The position numbers and the translations under genes are program-made. From Mycobacterium sp. 852013-50091_SCH5140682 (GTDB taxonomy: Bacteria; Actinomycetota; Actinomycetes; Mycobacteriales; Mycobacteriaceae), in NCBI RefSeq assembly GCF_001665685.1, contig NZ_LZTB01000004.1, positions 86,936-150,935 of the forward strand: a stretch of DNA of 64,000 nt, in the 5' to 3' direction. Within the stretch, counting starts at the first letter, position 1; the number at the start of each line of letters is the position of its first letter. The notes under the pieces are model-generated. The model was not told the origin of the DNA, did not search any database, and saw only the letters and a program-made list of their open reading frames with translations. This document shows, piece after piece, positions 53,327 through 61,913 of the stretch.

Positions 53327-54220
53327 TTGAGTGTCTTCATCGAACTCGCCGTAGGTGACGGCCACGGGCAGACGTCACCAGCCGACGCGGCGCGCATCGC
53401 CGACGCGGCACAGCACGCAGGTATCACAGGACTGCGGCTTCTGGACCACGGCACCACCGAACCCACGATCGATCCCTCGGTGGTGGCGGCTCACCTTGCC
53501 GGCAGGTACCCGGCGCTGCACTACCTGATCGACGCCCCCACCACAGGCAACGCCCCATACAATCTCGCCCGTCGCGTCCTCTCGGTCGACCGCGCCACCG
53601 CCGGACGCGTGGGCCTGGTGCTGCGGCCCGGCGCCGGCGACGAGGTGAGCGACGCCTCGACGCTCCAGCCAGACTCGTCCGATCCCGCGCAGCGGTGGAG
53701 CGAATACGCGACCATCCTGGCCGCTCTGTGGGAATCATTCCCCCGCTCGGCACTGACTGGCGACCAGCAGCGTGCCATCGTGATCGACGACTCACAGATT
53801 CGGGCCGTCGATCACGCCGGCCCGTTCTATCGCGTCGCCGGTCCACTGGACGGACCGGCGTCGGTGCAGGGACGACCGGTACTGGTGGCCACCGATCTCG
53901 ATCTGCTGGGGTCCGCGCGCATCGCCGCCGCCGCTGATGCGGTGATCCTCGACACGAACGAATTCGGCTCCTCTGCAGATACTTTGCGCACCGCCCTGGC
54001 AGCAGCGGGACGGCACCGCAGCGACATCGCTATCTTGGCTCGGAGCGGCGGCGCCGGCGATGTCCATGCACCGCCCGGCGCCGACGGCGTTGTCCTCACC
54101 TTCGCACATGAAGCCGACCAGATCATCAGGGCGATAACCGTTCGGGCAGAGAAGATCTCGGTCCCGGCCGGTACGACGCTGCGCGCCGAACTGGGACTGC
54201 GGCGGCAGGGAGCGGCATGA
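53327..54220 (+). CDS. LLM-fold protein, short and divergent
   Basis: 297 residues, LSVFIELAVGDGHGQTS at the start and a luciferase-like barrel that lacks several usual loops. TTG at 53327 with AAGGAG in front is preferred to the GTG at 53298. It overlaps the next gene (ATGA). It could be a partner subunit or an enzyme of narrowed function; residues for FMN binding are not easy to see. Confidence 0.75.
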   Translation: MSVFIELAVGDGHGQTSPADAARIADAAQHAGITGLRLLDHGTTEPTIDPSVVAAHLAGRYPALHYLIDAPTTGNAPYNLARRVLSVDRATAGRVGLVLRPGAGDEVSDASTLQPDSSDPAQRWSEYATILAALWESFPRSALTGDQQRAIVIDDSQIRAVDHAGPFYRVAGPLDGPASVQGRPVLVATDLDLLGSARIAAAADAVILDTNEFGSSADTLRTALAAAGRHRSDIAILARSGGAGDVHAPPGADGVVLTFAHEADQIIRAITVRAEKISVPAGTTLRAELGLRRQGAA

Positions 54221-55437
54221 CCCTGACCGACACTGCTCGCACCAGAACGGATTCGGCCGACCCGATAACCGTGGACGGTATCCGGACGAGCATCAACCCG
54301 ATCCTGCAGCGGCTGGCCGCCACTGCCACCGACCGCGAAAGAACCCGTGACTATGCCTTCGATGACGTGCGAGAGCTGGCCGAGTGCGGGATCGCGCTGA
54401 CCGGGATCGCGGCGAGCGACGGCGGCGCCGGAGGGTCCGTGCGCGATGTGGCCGACCTGGTCATCGCCATCGCCCGCGCGGATTCCAATGTGGCGCAGGC
54501 ACTGCGCACCACGTTTCTGGTCGCCGAGCAGATCGCCCTGCACGAGGACCTGCCGCTGCGCGAGGTCAACCTGGACCGGCTGCGTCGGTACGCACTGTTC
54601 GCAGGCACCAGCAACGAACGCAGCGGCGGCCCCAGCGGCAGCGTCGCCACGTCCGCCCGCCGCGTCGCTGACGGCTATATCGTCAACGGCCGCAAGTACT
54701 ACTCCACGGGTGGCCTGTATGCGTCGTACTTCTCCGCGCAGGCCATCGATGAGAATGGCCGCACCATCCGGTTCACTGTGCCCACCGACCGGACCGGTGT
54801 GCAGCACCTCGACGATTTCGACGCCGTCGGGCAGCGCCTCACCCAGAGCGGTACGACCGCACTGCACGACGTCCAGGTATTCGACGACGAGGCGGTGGTG
54901 GCCGACGAGCACGTGCCGGACAATCCGTGGACCGGATCGTTCGCCCAGTTGTATCTGGCTGCAGTGCAAGCAGGTATCGCCGCACGCGCACTCGACGACG
55001 CCGTGTGGTTCGTCCGGGAGAAAGCCCGCCCCATCAAACACAGCTCGGCCGACAAGAGCAGTGACGATCCATACGTCCGCCAAACCGTCGGCCAGATCGC
55101 CGCGCACGCCCAAGCCGCCAAAGCTGTTGTTCTGCTGGCCGCCGAGGAACTGCACGCGTTGCGCGGGCTCAGCGGGGCCGCGGCCCGCACCGCGGGCGCG
55201 CAGGCATCGGTGACCGTCGCCCAGACCGGTGTTGTGACCATCGAATCCGCGCTCAGCGCCGCGCAATTGCTCTTCGATGTGGGCGGCGGGTCTATCACCG
55301 ACCGCCATCTTGGGTTCGACCGGCACTGGCGCAACGCCCGTACGGCAGCCAATCACAATCCGCGGCAATGGAAAGCATCTGTGGCCGGTGGCTATCACCT
55401 GACCGGTGAAGACCCGCCGACCACCGGCCTGTTCTGA
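54217..55437 (+). CDS. DszC/SfnB-like acyl-CoA dehydrogenase-type monooxygenase
   Basis: 406 residues, same group as the gene at 50834: GYIVNGRKYYSTGGLYASYF and HLGFDRHWRNARTAANHNP. The two copies differ clearly, so they are not a recent duplication and may take different substrates or successive oxidation steps. ATGA overlap with the gene before; 11 bases to the aldo/keto reductase. Confidence 0.88.
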   Translation: MTLTDTARTRTDSADPITVDGIRTSINPILQRLAATATDRERTRDYAFDDVRELAECGIALTGIAASDGGAGGSVRDVADLVIAIARADSNVAQALRTTFLVAEQIALHEDLPLREVNLDRLRRYALFAGTSNERSGGPSGSVATSARRVADGYIVNGRKYYSTGGLYASYFSAQAIDENGRTIRFTVPTDRTGVQHLDDFDAVGQRLTQSGTTALHDVQVFDDEAVVADEHVPDNPWTGSFAQLYLAAVQAGIAARALDDAVWFVREKARPIKHSSADKSSDDPYVRQTVGQIAAHAQAAKAVVLLAAEELHALRGLSGAAARTAGAQASVTVAQTGVVTIESALSAAQLLFDVGGGSITDRHLGFDRHWRNARTAANHNPRQWKASVAGGYHLTGEDPPTTGLF

Positions 55438-55448
55438 GAAGGAGATCC

Positions 55449-56477
55449 ATGACCATCGACACGACCCGCATCCTGGGTCGGACCGGCGTGCGGGTGACCC
55501 CACTGACATTGGGCACCATGAACTTCGGTCGCCACCAGACCGAACAAGAAAGCCTGCGGATCATCGGTGCGGCGCTCGACGCCGGCATCCGGGTGATCGA
55601 CACCGCCGACGTGTACGGTCAGGGCGAGTCCGAGGAGATCGTCGGCAAAGCACTACGAGGGCGCCGCGACGACGTCGTGCTGGCAACGAAATTCAACGGC
55701 CAGATCGGCACCGACCCGTTGACCGCAGGCAACTCGCGCCGCTGGATCACCCGCGCCGTCGACGCCAGCCTGCAGCGCCTGGGCACCGACTACATCGACC
55801 TCTACCAGGCGCACCGCCCCGACCCTCACACCAGCCTGCTCGAGACCCTGCAGACCCTCGACGGGCTGATCCGGCAGGGAAAAATCCGCTACTACGGCAC
55901 CTCAGTGTTCCCGGCGCACGTGCAGGTCGAGGCACACTGGCTGGCCGAACGCCACGGCCTCATCGCCCCGCACACCGAACAACTGCCCTATTCGCTCCTC
56001 GTGCGTGGTGCCGAACGCGAAGTGTTCCCGGTCGCCCAGCGCTACGGCGTTGGCATCCTGTCCTATGGCCCGCTGGCCGCCGGCTGGTTGTCGGGCAAGT
56101 ACCGGATCGGCGCGCCACAACCCGCGTCGGCCCGAGCCGACCTCATCCCGGGGCGATTCGACATTGCCGCACAACGCAATCAAGCGAAGTTGACGGCAGC
56201 TGACGCGCTTGCCCGACTCGCCGAGGACAACGGGCTCTCGCTCGTCGAGTTGGCCCTCGGATTCGCTCTGAAGCATCCCGCAGTCAGCAGCGTCATCATC
56301 GGGCCGCGCACCCAAGAACATCTTGAGGCCTACCTCAAAGCCACCACAGTGACGCTCAGCGATCCCGTGCTGGACCGCATCGACGCGATCGTGGAGCCCG
56401 GCACGCAATTTCACGACCGCGACACCGGTCGCGACACACCCTCTCTACAACCCGACGCGCTGCGTCGCCGCCCCTGA
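55449..56477 (+). CDS. Aldo/keto reductase
   Basis: 342 residues. AKR barrel with catalytic Asp and Tyr in DTADVYGQGESEE, YIDLYQAHRPD, and the C-terminal NADPH site SSVIIGPRTQEHL. GAAGGAG before the ATG. It would reduce the aldehyde or ketone released by the monooxygenases. Confidence 0.92.
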   Translation: MTIDTTRILGRTGVRVTPLTLGTMNFGRHQTEQESLRIIGAALDAGIRVIDTADVYGQGESEEIVGKALRGRRDDVVLATKFNGQIGTDPLTAGNSRRWITRAVDASLQRLGTDYIDLYQAHRPDPHTSLLETLQTLDGLIRQGKIRYYGTSVFPAHVQVEAHWLAERHGLIAPHTEQLPYSLLVRGAEREVFPVAQRYGVGILSYGPLAAGWLSGKYRIGAPQPASARADLIPGRFDIAAQRNQAKLTAADALARLAEDNGLSLVELALGFALKHPAVSSVIIGPRTQEHLEAYLKATTVTLSDPVLDRIDAIVEPGTQFHDRDTGRDTPSLQPDALRRRP

Positions 56478-56503
56478 AATCGGCTACCGAAAGGCACTCC
56501 AAC

Positions 56504-57535
56504 ATGAGCTACGGCACCTTCGAAACCACCTACGCGGCCGCCGACGACCGCTACACCAAAATCGAGTACCGCCGGTCGGGTCATTCAGGGCTGGACCTGC
56601 CTGCCTTCTCGTTCGGCTTGTGGCAGAAATTCGGCACCGACTATCCGTTCGAGACGCAGCGCGAAATCACCCTGCACGCTTTCGATCTCGGCATCACGCA
56701 CTTCGACAACGCCGACCGCTACGGCCCTCCACACCGGGCCGCGCAACAGAACTTCGGCCGGGTGCTGGCCAAGGATCTCGCGCCGTACCGCGACGAACTC
56801 GTCCTGTCGACCAAGGCGGGCAACGACATCGGGCCCAGCCCTTACCTCAAGGGCGGGTCCCGCAAATCGCTGCTGCGGTCACTGGAACACAGCCTGCGTG
56901 ATCTCGGCACCGACTACGTCGACATCTTCTACCACCACCGCCCAGACCCCTCCACCCCGCTGGAGGAGACTGTCGGCGCGCTGGCTTCGGCGGTGCAGCA
57001 GGGCAAGGCGCTCTACATCGGCATCTCCAACTATCTGCCCGAACAGACTCACCAGATCGCCGAGCTGCTGCGCGCAGCCGGAGTACCGCTGCTGATCCAC
57101 CAGCCGCGGTATTCGATCTTCGACCGCGGCATCGAACAGAACGGGCTTCTGCAACTCGCCGATGACGACGGTTTCGGACTGGTGGTCTATTCGCCTCTTG
57201 CCCAAGGTCTTTTGACCAACAAGTACCTCGAGTCGATCCCTGACGGTGCCCGCGCGCTCAACAGCTCGTTCCTCGATCCGTCGGTGATCACAGACACCTA
57301 CCGCCAGCGCACCGCCGAGCTGAACAAGCTCGCCGAGGCTCGCGGACAATCACTGGCGCAACTCGCGCTGCAGTGGGTGCTGCGCCGGCCGGCGGTCACC
57401 TCGGCGCTCATCGGCGCGAGTTCCACCGCGCAGCTGGACCACAACGTCAAGGCGCTGGAATTCCCTCAACTCACGGCCGACGAGCTGGCGATCATCGATG
57501 AACACGGTATTCACGGCACCGGATCGAATCTCTGA
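56504..57535 (+). CDS. Aldo/keto reductase, YghZ/Kv-beta-like
   Basis: 343 residues. Starts with a linker then YRRSGHSGLDLPAFSFGLW; active site FDNADRYGPPHRAA, DYVDIFYHHRPD, and SALIGASSTAQL at the cofactor site. This branch includes methylglyoxal-detoxifying YghZ. Second reductase in the cluster, distinct from its neighbour. Confidence 0.92.
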   Translation: MSYGTFETTYAAADDRYTKIEYRRSGHSGLDLPAFSFGLWQKFGTDYPFETQREITLHAFDLGITHFDNADRYGPPHRAAQQNFGRVLAKDLAPYRDELVLSTKAGNDIGPSPYLKGGSRKSLLRSLEHSLRDLGTDYVDIFYHHRPDPSTPLEETVGALASAVQQGKALYIGISNYLPEQTHQIAELLRAAGVPLLIHQPRYSIFDRGIEQNGLLQLADDDGFGLVVYSPLAQGLLTNKYLESIPDGARALNSSFLDPSVITDTYRQRTAELNKLAEARGQSLAQLALQWVLRRPAVTSALIGASSTAQLDHNVKALEFPQLTADELAIIDEHGIHGTGSNL

Positions 57536-57536
57536 G

Positions 57537-58619
57537 ATGCCTGACCGGACCGCCCCGATCGGAGCCGGTGTTGCGGGCGGTCGAGCCTTCCGGCTCGGCT
57601 TCCTGTTGCATTTGGACCGTGACATCACACCGGACGCCGCCTATCGCGAAGCCATCGAATTGTTCGTGGCGGCCGAGGAACTCGGATATGACTCGGGCTG
57701 GGTCATCCAGCGGCATTTCCGCCAGGGCAACGAACACGTCGCCTCGCCACTGGTGGTACTGGCCGCCATCGCGGCACACACCCAACGAATCAAGTTGGGC
57801 ACCGGCGTGCTCGTGCTCCCGCTGGAAGATCCACTGAGAGTCGCCGAGGACGCCGCCACGCTGGATGCCCTCAGTGGCGGCCGACTGGAGCTCGGGGTCG
57901 GGTCGGGGCCGTTCGCGGGGGCATGGAAAGCCTTTGGTCGCAGACTGTCTGATCGCCACAGCCTGTACTCCGAGTCGGTCCGTCGTCTGCACGCCGTGCT
58001 CGACGGTGCACCGGTCAACGATCTCGGCGAGGTCCTGCACCCATCGGGTGCAGGAGTCCGACAACGTCTGTGGCAGGCGACCACCAGCGACGCCGCACAC
58101 GCGCACCCTGCGGCGCAGGCCGCGGCACGGGCCGGTGACGGGCTACAACTCTCGCGGGCCACCGCGTGGCAGGGCGGCACGACTGCTGACGCACAGCAAC
58201 ACCAGGCCAAGATCATCGAGTCCTACCGGCAAGCCTGGGCGCATGCCGAGCGGGCACCGCGAGTGCAGGTGTCTCGCGCGGTGTATCCACACCCGGACCG
58301 ACGAGAGGCAATCCGGCGCGTCACACCGGGGGTGCTTCGTTGGCAGAGTTGGACCACCTCCGGTGCCATCCCATCTCCTGGATCCGTCGAGGAATACCTG
58401 CACAACGACCGGGCACTTGTCGGGCCCAGCGAGGAACTGGCGGCCCAGCTCGCCGGCGACCCTGCGCTGCGGAATGTGACCGACCTGCTCGTGAGCTTCG
58501 TGCCCGGCGTGCCGGACCATGATGAGCACCTCAGGCTGCTCGAAGCCACGGCTCGCGAAATCGCACCGGCATTGGGATGGCATGCGGCATCCGAAACCCT
58601 GGCGCCCGCGTGCACCTGA
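57537..58619 (+). CDS. LLM class flavin-dependent oxidoreductase
   Basis: 360 residues. FRLGFLLHLD at the start, AAEELGYDSGWVIQRHF, RIKLGTGVLVLPLEDP, LDALSGGRLELGVGSG: a group often named putative FMN-dependent luciferase-like monooxygenase. It starts one base after the previous stop and overlaps the next gene. Confidence 0.88.
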   Translation: MPDRTAPIGAGVAGGRAFRLGFLLHLDRDITPDAAYREAIELFVAAEELGYDSGWVIQRHFRQGNEHVASPLVVLAAIAAHTQRIKLGTGVLVLPLEDPLRVAEDAATLDALSGGRLELGVGSGPFAGAWKAFGRRLSDRHSLYSESVRRLHAVLDGAPVNDLGEVLHPSGAGVRQRLWQATTSDAAHAHPAAQAAARAGDGLQLSRATAWQGGTTADAQQHQAKIIESYRQAWAHAERAPRVQVSRAVYPHPDRREAIRRVTPGVLRWQSWTTSGAIPSPGSVEEYLHNDRALVGPSEELAAQLAGDPALRNVTDLLVSFVPGVPDHDEHLRLLEATAREIAPALGWHAASETLAPACT

Positions 58620-59929
58620 ACCTGTCACTCATGACGCCAGGCCACTTCCGTACCGCCTGGCGGCTGCCACACGCAGATCCAGTGGCGCATCTCGACATCG
58701 ACCACTTCACCCGGCTGGCACGTATCGCGGAGAACGCCGCCATCGACGCGGTGTTCCTCGGTGACGGACCCGCAATACACAGCGATATCGCCGACGCGCC
58801 AGGGACCGGCATCGATCCCCTGGTACTGCTGGGCCACGTGGCGGCGCTCACCGACAACCTCGGTGTCATCATCACCAGCTCCACCACATACAACTCGCCC
58901 TACAACCTGGCACGCCGGTTCCAGGCCCTCGACCACGTCACCAAAGGGCGCGCCGCGGTCAACATCGTGACCACCGGAACGTCAGCAGCGGCTGCGAATT
59001 ACGGTCTGGCGCAACATCCTGACAAGGAAGACCGCTACCGCCGCGCGTGGGAGTTCCTCGAGGTGGTGACCCGGCTCTGGGATAGCTGGGAACCGGACTG
59101 GCTGATCGCCGACAAGGACTCCGGGCGGTACGCCGACGAAACCCGCATCCACCAGATCGACCACCATGGCGAGTTCTTTTCCGTGGCCGGTCCGCTGCCC
59201 GTCCCGGCCGGGCCGCAGGGTCGCCCCGTCCTCGTGCAAGCCGGCGGCTCCGAAGGTGGCCTCAAACTCGCCGGTGATTTCGCCGACGTGGTGTTCACCG
59301 TGGCCCAGACACCCACCAAGGCAGTCGAGTTCCGCGAAGACATCCGGTCCAGGGCCGTGGCGGCAGGCCGCCATCCTGACGATATAAAGGTCTCGCTGGG
59401 CGTCGTCGTGCTGGTCTCCGACAGCGACGCCGAGGCCACCGCCCGGGCGGAACAGTTGTACGCGACACTGCCGATCGAGCGGCTCACCGCCGAACTCCTG
59501 GCCAACCTCGGCCTCCCCGACGGCGCCTTCAGCCCCGATGATCCGATCAGTGCCTCCGATCTGCCGAAGGCAGCCCCGAGCAGCGGATTCTCGTCAGGAT
59601 TCAACGTGTCCACCCGGGCATTGATCGCCGAACGACCGTACACCCCAAGACAACTGGTGCAACGCAGTGCCGGCGGATCCGGTCACCGGCTACTCGTCGG
59701 GTCCGCGGAGCGCGTCGCGGACGACCTGCAGGCGTGGCTTGCCGCCGGCGCCGCGGACGGATTCACGATCATGCCCGCCGATACCAGCGTCGACCTCGGC
59801 ACCTTCGCCACGCAGGTCGTGCCCATCCTGCAGCTACGGGGACTCTTCCAGCAGGAGTATCGGGCGCCGACGCTTCGCGAACGGCTGGGCCTGCGCCGCC
59901 GGTGTGGGTTCGAGCCGAAATTCGAGTAG
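58610..59929 (+). CDS. NtaA/SnaA/DszA-type LLM flavin monooxygenase
   Basis: 439 residues with LNLSLMTPGHFRTAWRLP, LDHVTKGRAAVNIVTTG and GRPVLVQAGGSEGGLKLA. GTG at 58610, overlapping the previous gene by 10 bases, gives the family start; ATG choices at 58577 and 58631 are less likely. Last gene of the rightward cluster and the second NtaA-type enzyme in it. Confidence 0.88.
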   Translation: MHLNLSLMTPGHFRTAWRLPHADPVAHLDIDHFTRLARIAENAAIDAVFLGDGPAIHSDIADAPGTGIDPLVLLGHVAALTDNLGVIITSSTTYNSPYNLARRFQALDHVTKGRAAVNIVTTGTSAAAANYGLAQHPDKEDRYRRAWEFLEVVTRLWDSWEPDWLIADKDSGRYADETRIHQIDHHGEFFSVAGPLPVPAGPQGRPVLVQAGGSEGGLKLAGDFADVVFTVAQTPTKAVEFREDIRSRAVAAGRHPDDIKVSLGVVVLVSDSDAEATARAEQLYATLPIERLTAELLANLGLPDGAFSPDDPISASDLPKAAPSSGFSSGFNVSTRALIAERPYTPRQLVQRSAGGSGHRLLVGSAERVADDLQAWLAAGAADGFTIMPADTSVDLGTFATQVVPILQLRGLFQQEYRAPTLRERLGLRRRCGFEPKFE

Positions 59930-59977
59930 CCGAATTGGTGCGACTCGTCGTCCGAACATGCATTGAGAATGGACTGT

Positions 59978-60502
59978 ATGAATCGGATTCTGCAGGCGTT
60001 GGCCGGAGGTTTGGTCGTGCTCGGCGCGGTGCCCGCGGTTGCCGCGCACGCCTCCCCGGCCGTTCCCGACTTCTCGTCCTACCCCAAGGTGGCCGAGGAC
60101 GACTACACGGTGCGGCCCGGCCTGGCGTATTCGGTGCGTGGATTCCGCACGCCGAGCGGGTTGTATTGCACATCGTCGAATCACCGCGCGATGTACGCGG
60201 TGAACTGCACTGGGCCACTGGTCGGCGCGCCTGATGGGGCGAACTGGGTGAATCTCTTCGAGTCGGGCAACGTAGTCACCCCGGTGAAATTCACCCACGG
60301 CGACGCACCACAATCGGCCGACATTCCCCAGTTCGAGGGACATCCGATCAACCTGCTGCCAAAGGACACCGCGTACGCGTTCGACGATGCGATCTGCGTC
60401 TGGACCGACACCATTGCGCTGGCGTGCCGGATGGGCTCAGGAGACGAGTACAACGGCTTCATCGCCACCACTGACGCCGTCACGACGTTCGGCAACGTGT
60501 GA
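59978..60502 (+). CDS. Secreted protein of unknown function
   Basis: 174 residues. Sec signal MNRILQALAGGLVVLGAVPAVAAHA, cleaved near AHA-SP. The mature part has four cysteines, probably in two disulfides (GLYCTSSN, AVNCTGP, DAICVWT, ALACRMG), a pattern seen in small exported mycobacterial proteins without known role. Weak ribosome site GAGAATGG; ATG at 59969 is an alternative. 48 bases after the monooxygenase cluster and not clearly part of it. Confidence 0.8.
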   Translation: MNRILQALAGGLVVLGAVPAVAAHASPAVPDFSSYPKVAEDDYTVRPGLAYSVRGFRTPSGLYCTSSNHRAMYAVNCTGPLVGAPDGANWVNLFESGNVVTPVKFTHGDAPQSADIPQFEGHPINLLPKDTAYAFDDAICVWTDTIALACRMGSGDEYNGFIATTDAVTTFGNV

Positions 60503-60549
60503 GCGTTATTGCCGCGGAAACCACAACCGCTGGAGCGGGTCGGCGTAAG

Positions 60550-60621
60550 TACCCCTGAGAAGAATCGAACTTCCATCCTCAGCTTCGTAGGCTGTCGCTC
60601 TATCCGTTGAGCTACAGGGGT
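60550..60621 (-). tRNA. tRNA-Arg(ACG), atypical
   Basis: Minus strand folds as a cloverleaf: acceptor ACCCCTG/CAGGGGT, D-arm GCTC-AACGGATA-GAGC, anticodon loop CTACGAA (anticodon ACG), T-arm GGAAG-TTCGATT-CTTCT, discriminator A. CCA is not encoded. The anticodon stem has an A-A mismatch at its base and the variable loop has only four bases, so it looks weaker than the standard mycobacterial tRNA-Arg(ACG). It lies just downstream of the small HNH gene. Confidence 0.85.
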
Positions 60622-60630
60622 ATTGGGGTC

Positions 60631-60669
60631 AGCGGGCGGGGGTTGAGCAAGGCCCTTCCCCCGCCCGCT
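60631..60669 (-). terminator. Terminator hairpin after the HNH gene
   Basis: Perfect 12-bp stem AGCGGGCGGGGG (60631-60642) / CCCCCGCCCGCT (60658-60669), 15-base loop, 12 bases beyond the HNH stop and just before the tRNA gene on the minus strand. Confidence 0.8.
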
Positions 60670-60681
60670 CGGGTGTGAGTG

Positions 60682-61167
60682 TCACACCGGTAGAGGCGCT
60701 CGCGCGAACGTGCCACGCTGCCGCGGTTCGAACGGTTCCCGGATCATCCGCATGCCCGCTTCCTGTGGGGTGCGATCGCCCTTGAGGCCGTTGCATGCCT
60801 GGCACGCTGCCACCAAATTCAGCCAGGAGTCAGATCCGCCGCGACTTCTGGGCAGCACGTGATCGACTGTCTGAGCGCTTCCAGAGCAGTAGACGCAGGT
60901 GCTGCGGTCGCGGCGCAGGATCCCTTCGCGCGTTGCCCGTTCGTTGTGCCGGTAGGGAATGTGCACGTATTCGCGCAATGCGACCGACATGGGCAGCTCG
61001 ATCACCAGCGAGGGGCCGTGGATGTGCACGGCCGGGCTGTGGCGATCGATGACGTACACAGCGTCGCGCAGAATCAGCTGGACGGCGTCCTGCCACGGTA
61101 CTCGGGCAAGCACGCGGTAGTCGGCGTTGTAGACCTCTACCGTCAGGTTGGGTGTCTGAATCGGCAT
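60682..61167 (-). CDS. HNH endonuclease family protein
   Basis: 161 residues. The C-terminal half is a clean HNH domain: CVYCSGSAQTVDHVLPRSRGG then NLVAACQACNGLKGDRTP, with two CxxC pairs and the DH centre. The N-terminal half (VEVYNADYRVLARVPWQDAVQLI) is typical of the short HNH proteins found as conserved single genes in actinobacteria. ATG at 61167 with AAAGGAGG; the frame extends upstream without support. Confidence 0.9.
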   Translation of the reverse strand: MPIQTPNLTVEVYNADYRVLARVPWQDAVQLILRDAVYVIDRHSPAVHIHGPSLVIELPMSVALREYVHIPYRHNERATREGILRRDRSTCVYCSGSAQTVDHVLPRSRGGSDSWLNLVAACQACNGLKGDRTPQEAGMRMIREPFEPRQRGTFARAPLPV

Positions 61168-61913
61168 GACCGCGTGCCTCCTTTCTGGCCATCGTCGCGG
61201 GCTTGAGTTGGTTTGCCCCGGGCAGTAGCCCGGCGGACCACCTTGCTGCACAGCATGTTTCGAGTTCCGCGCTACGTGCACATCGTCGTTCACCGGGCAG
61301 CGCGCTTCCGATGATGCTACGTAGAACAGTGCTTGTAAACCGATATTCTTCTCAAGAAAGCCTGCGCTGCACCGCAATTGAGCACAACGAAAGCTAGGAA
61401 TGTCTGGCGACGTTCCTAGCAGGACAAACGGACAGCGTGAGAGATTTCTGAGATTCCCGGAGACGCTCGGACCGGCTTTCGCCGTTGCGCAGGCTTTCGC
61501 TCATCCAGATGCCGGCATGAGCGCCGACGGTTCCCGCGCACGACAATGCCGCCGTAGATGCGCGATGCATCCCGGCCAGCAAATAGTCGCTGCGCGTCAT
61601 AAACATGCGATCAACGGTAGCAGCGAGGCGCAATACCTCAGCCACCTTTTTCACCCCCGGCCGGTCCGCCGCTGAATGCTCGCAGCGATCCGATGCGGAC
61701 GCTGTTGTGACGTAACACTTTTTGCGTTTTCAAGGTTCGCCGACGACGGCCCGTGTCGACCTGGGTCGGGCTTCGTCCCGGGCAGCTCCGACGTACAGGT
61801 TTTTCACAACATTAAATTCTGTTTCTTGCCGCGAAACATGCGTACTGTGCTCTGCATCACACCGTGAGGTGCGTTCGTCCGCTGCACGCCGCAGCCCCGC
61901 GAAGGGACGCGAC
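61168..61913. other. 746-base intergenic stretch between HNH and permease genes
   Basis: Holds one doubtful minus-strand ORF (61394-61654, 86 codons, GTG start, no family, no good ribosome site) and one clear stem-loop (61393-61420). Codon use and composition (AT-rich 61680-61860) suggest mostly non-coding DNA with the promoter of the permease. Confidence 0.5.
61393..61420. other. Stem-loop, 12-bp arms with one mismatch
   Basis: GCTAGGAATGTC (61393-61404) and GACGTTCCTAGC (61409-61420), 4-base loop. It is too compact for a normal operator and may be a terminator or RNA element. Confidence 0.5.

Noticed and set aside
61394..61654. An 86-codon minus-strand ORF starting MKKVAEVLRLAATVDRMF.
   Set aside because: GTG start without a ribosome site, no family, and its end coincides with a stem-loop; not strong enough to list as a gene.
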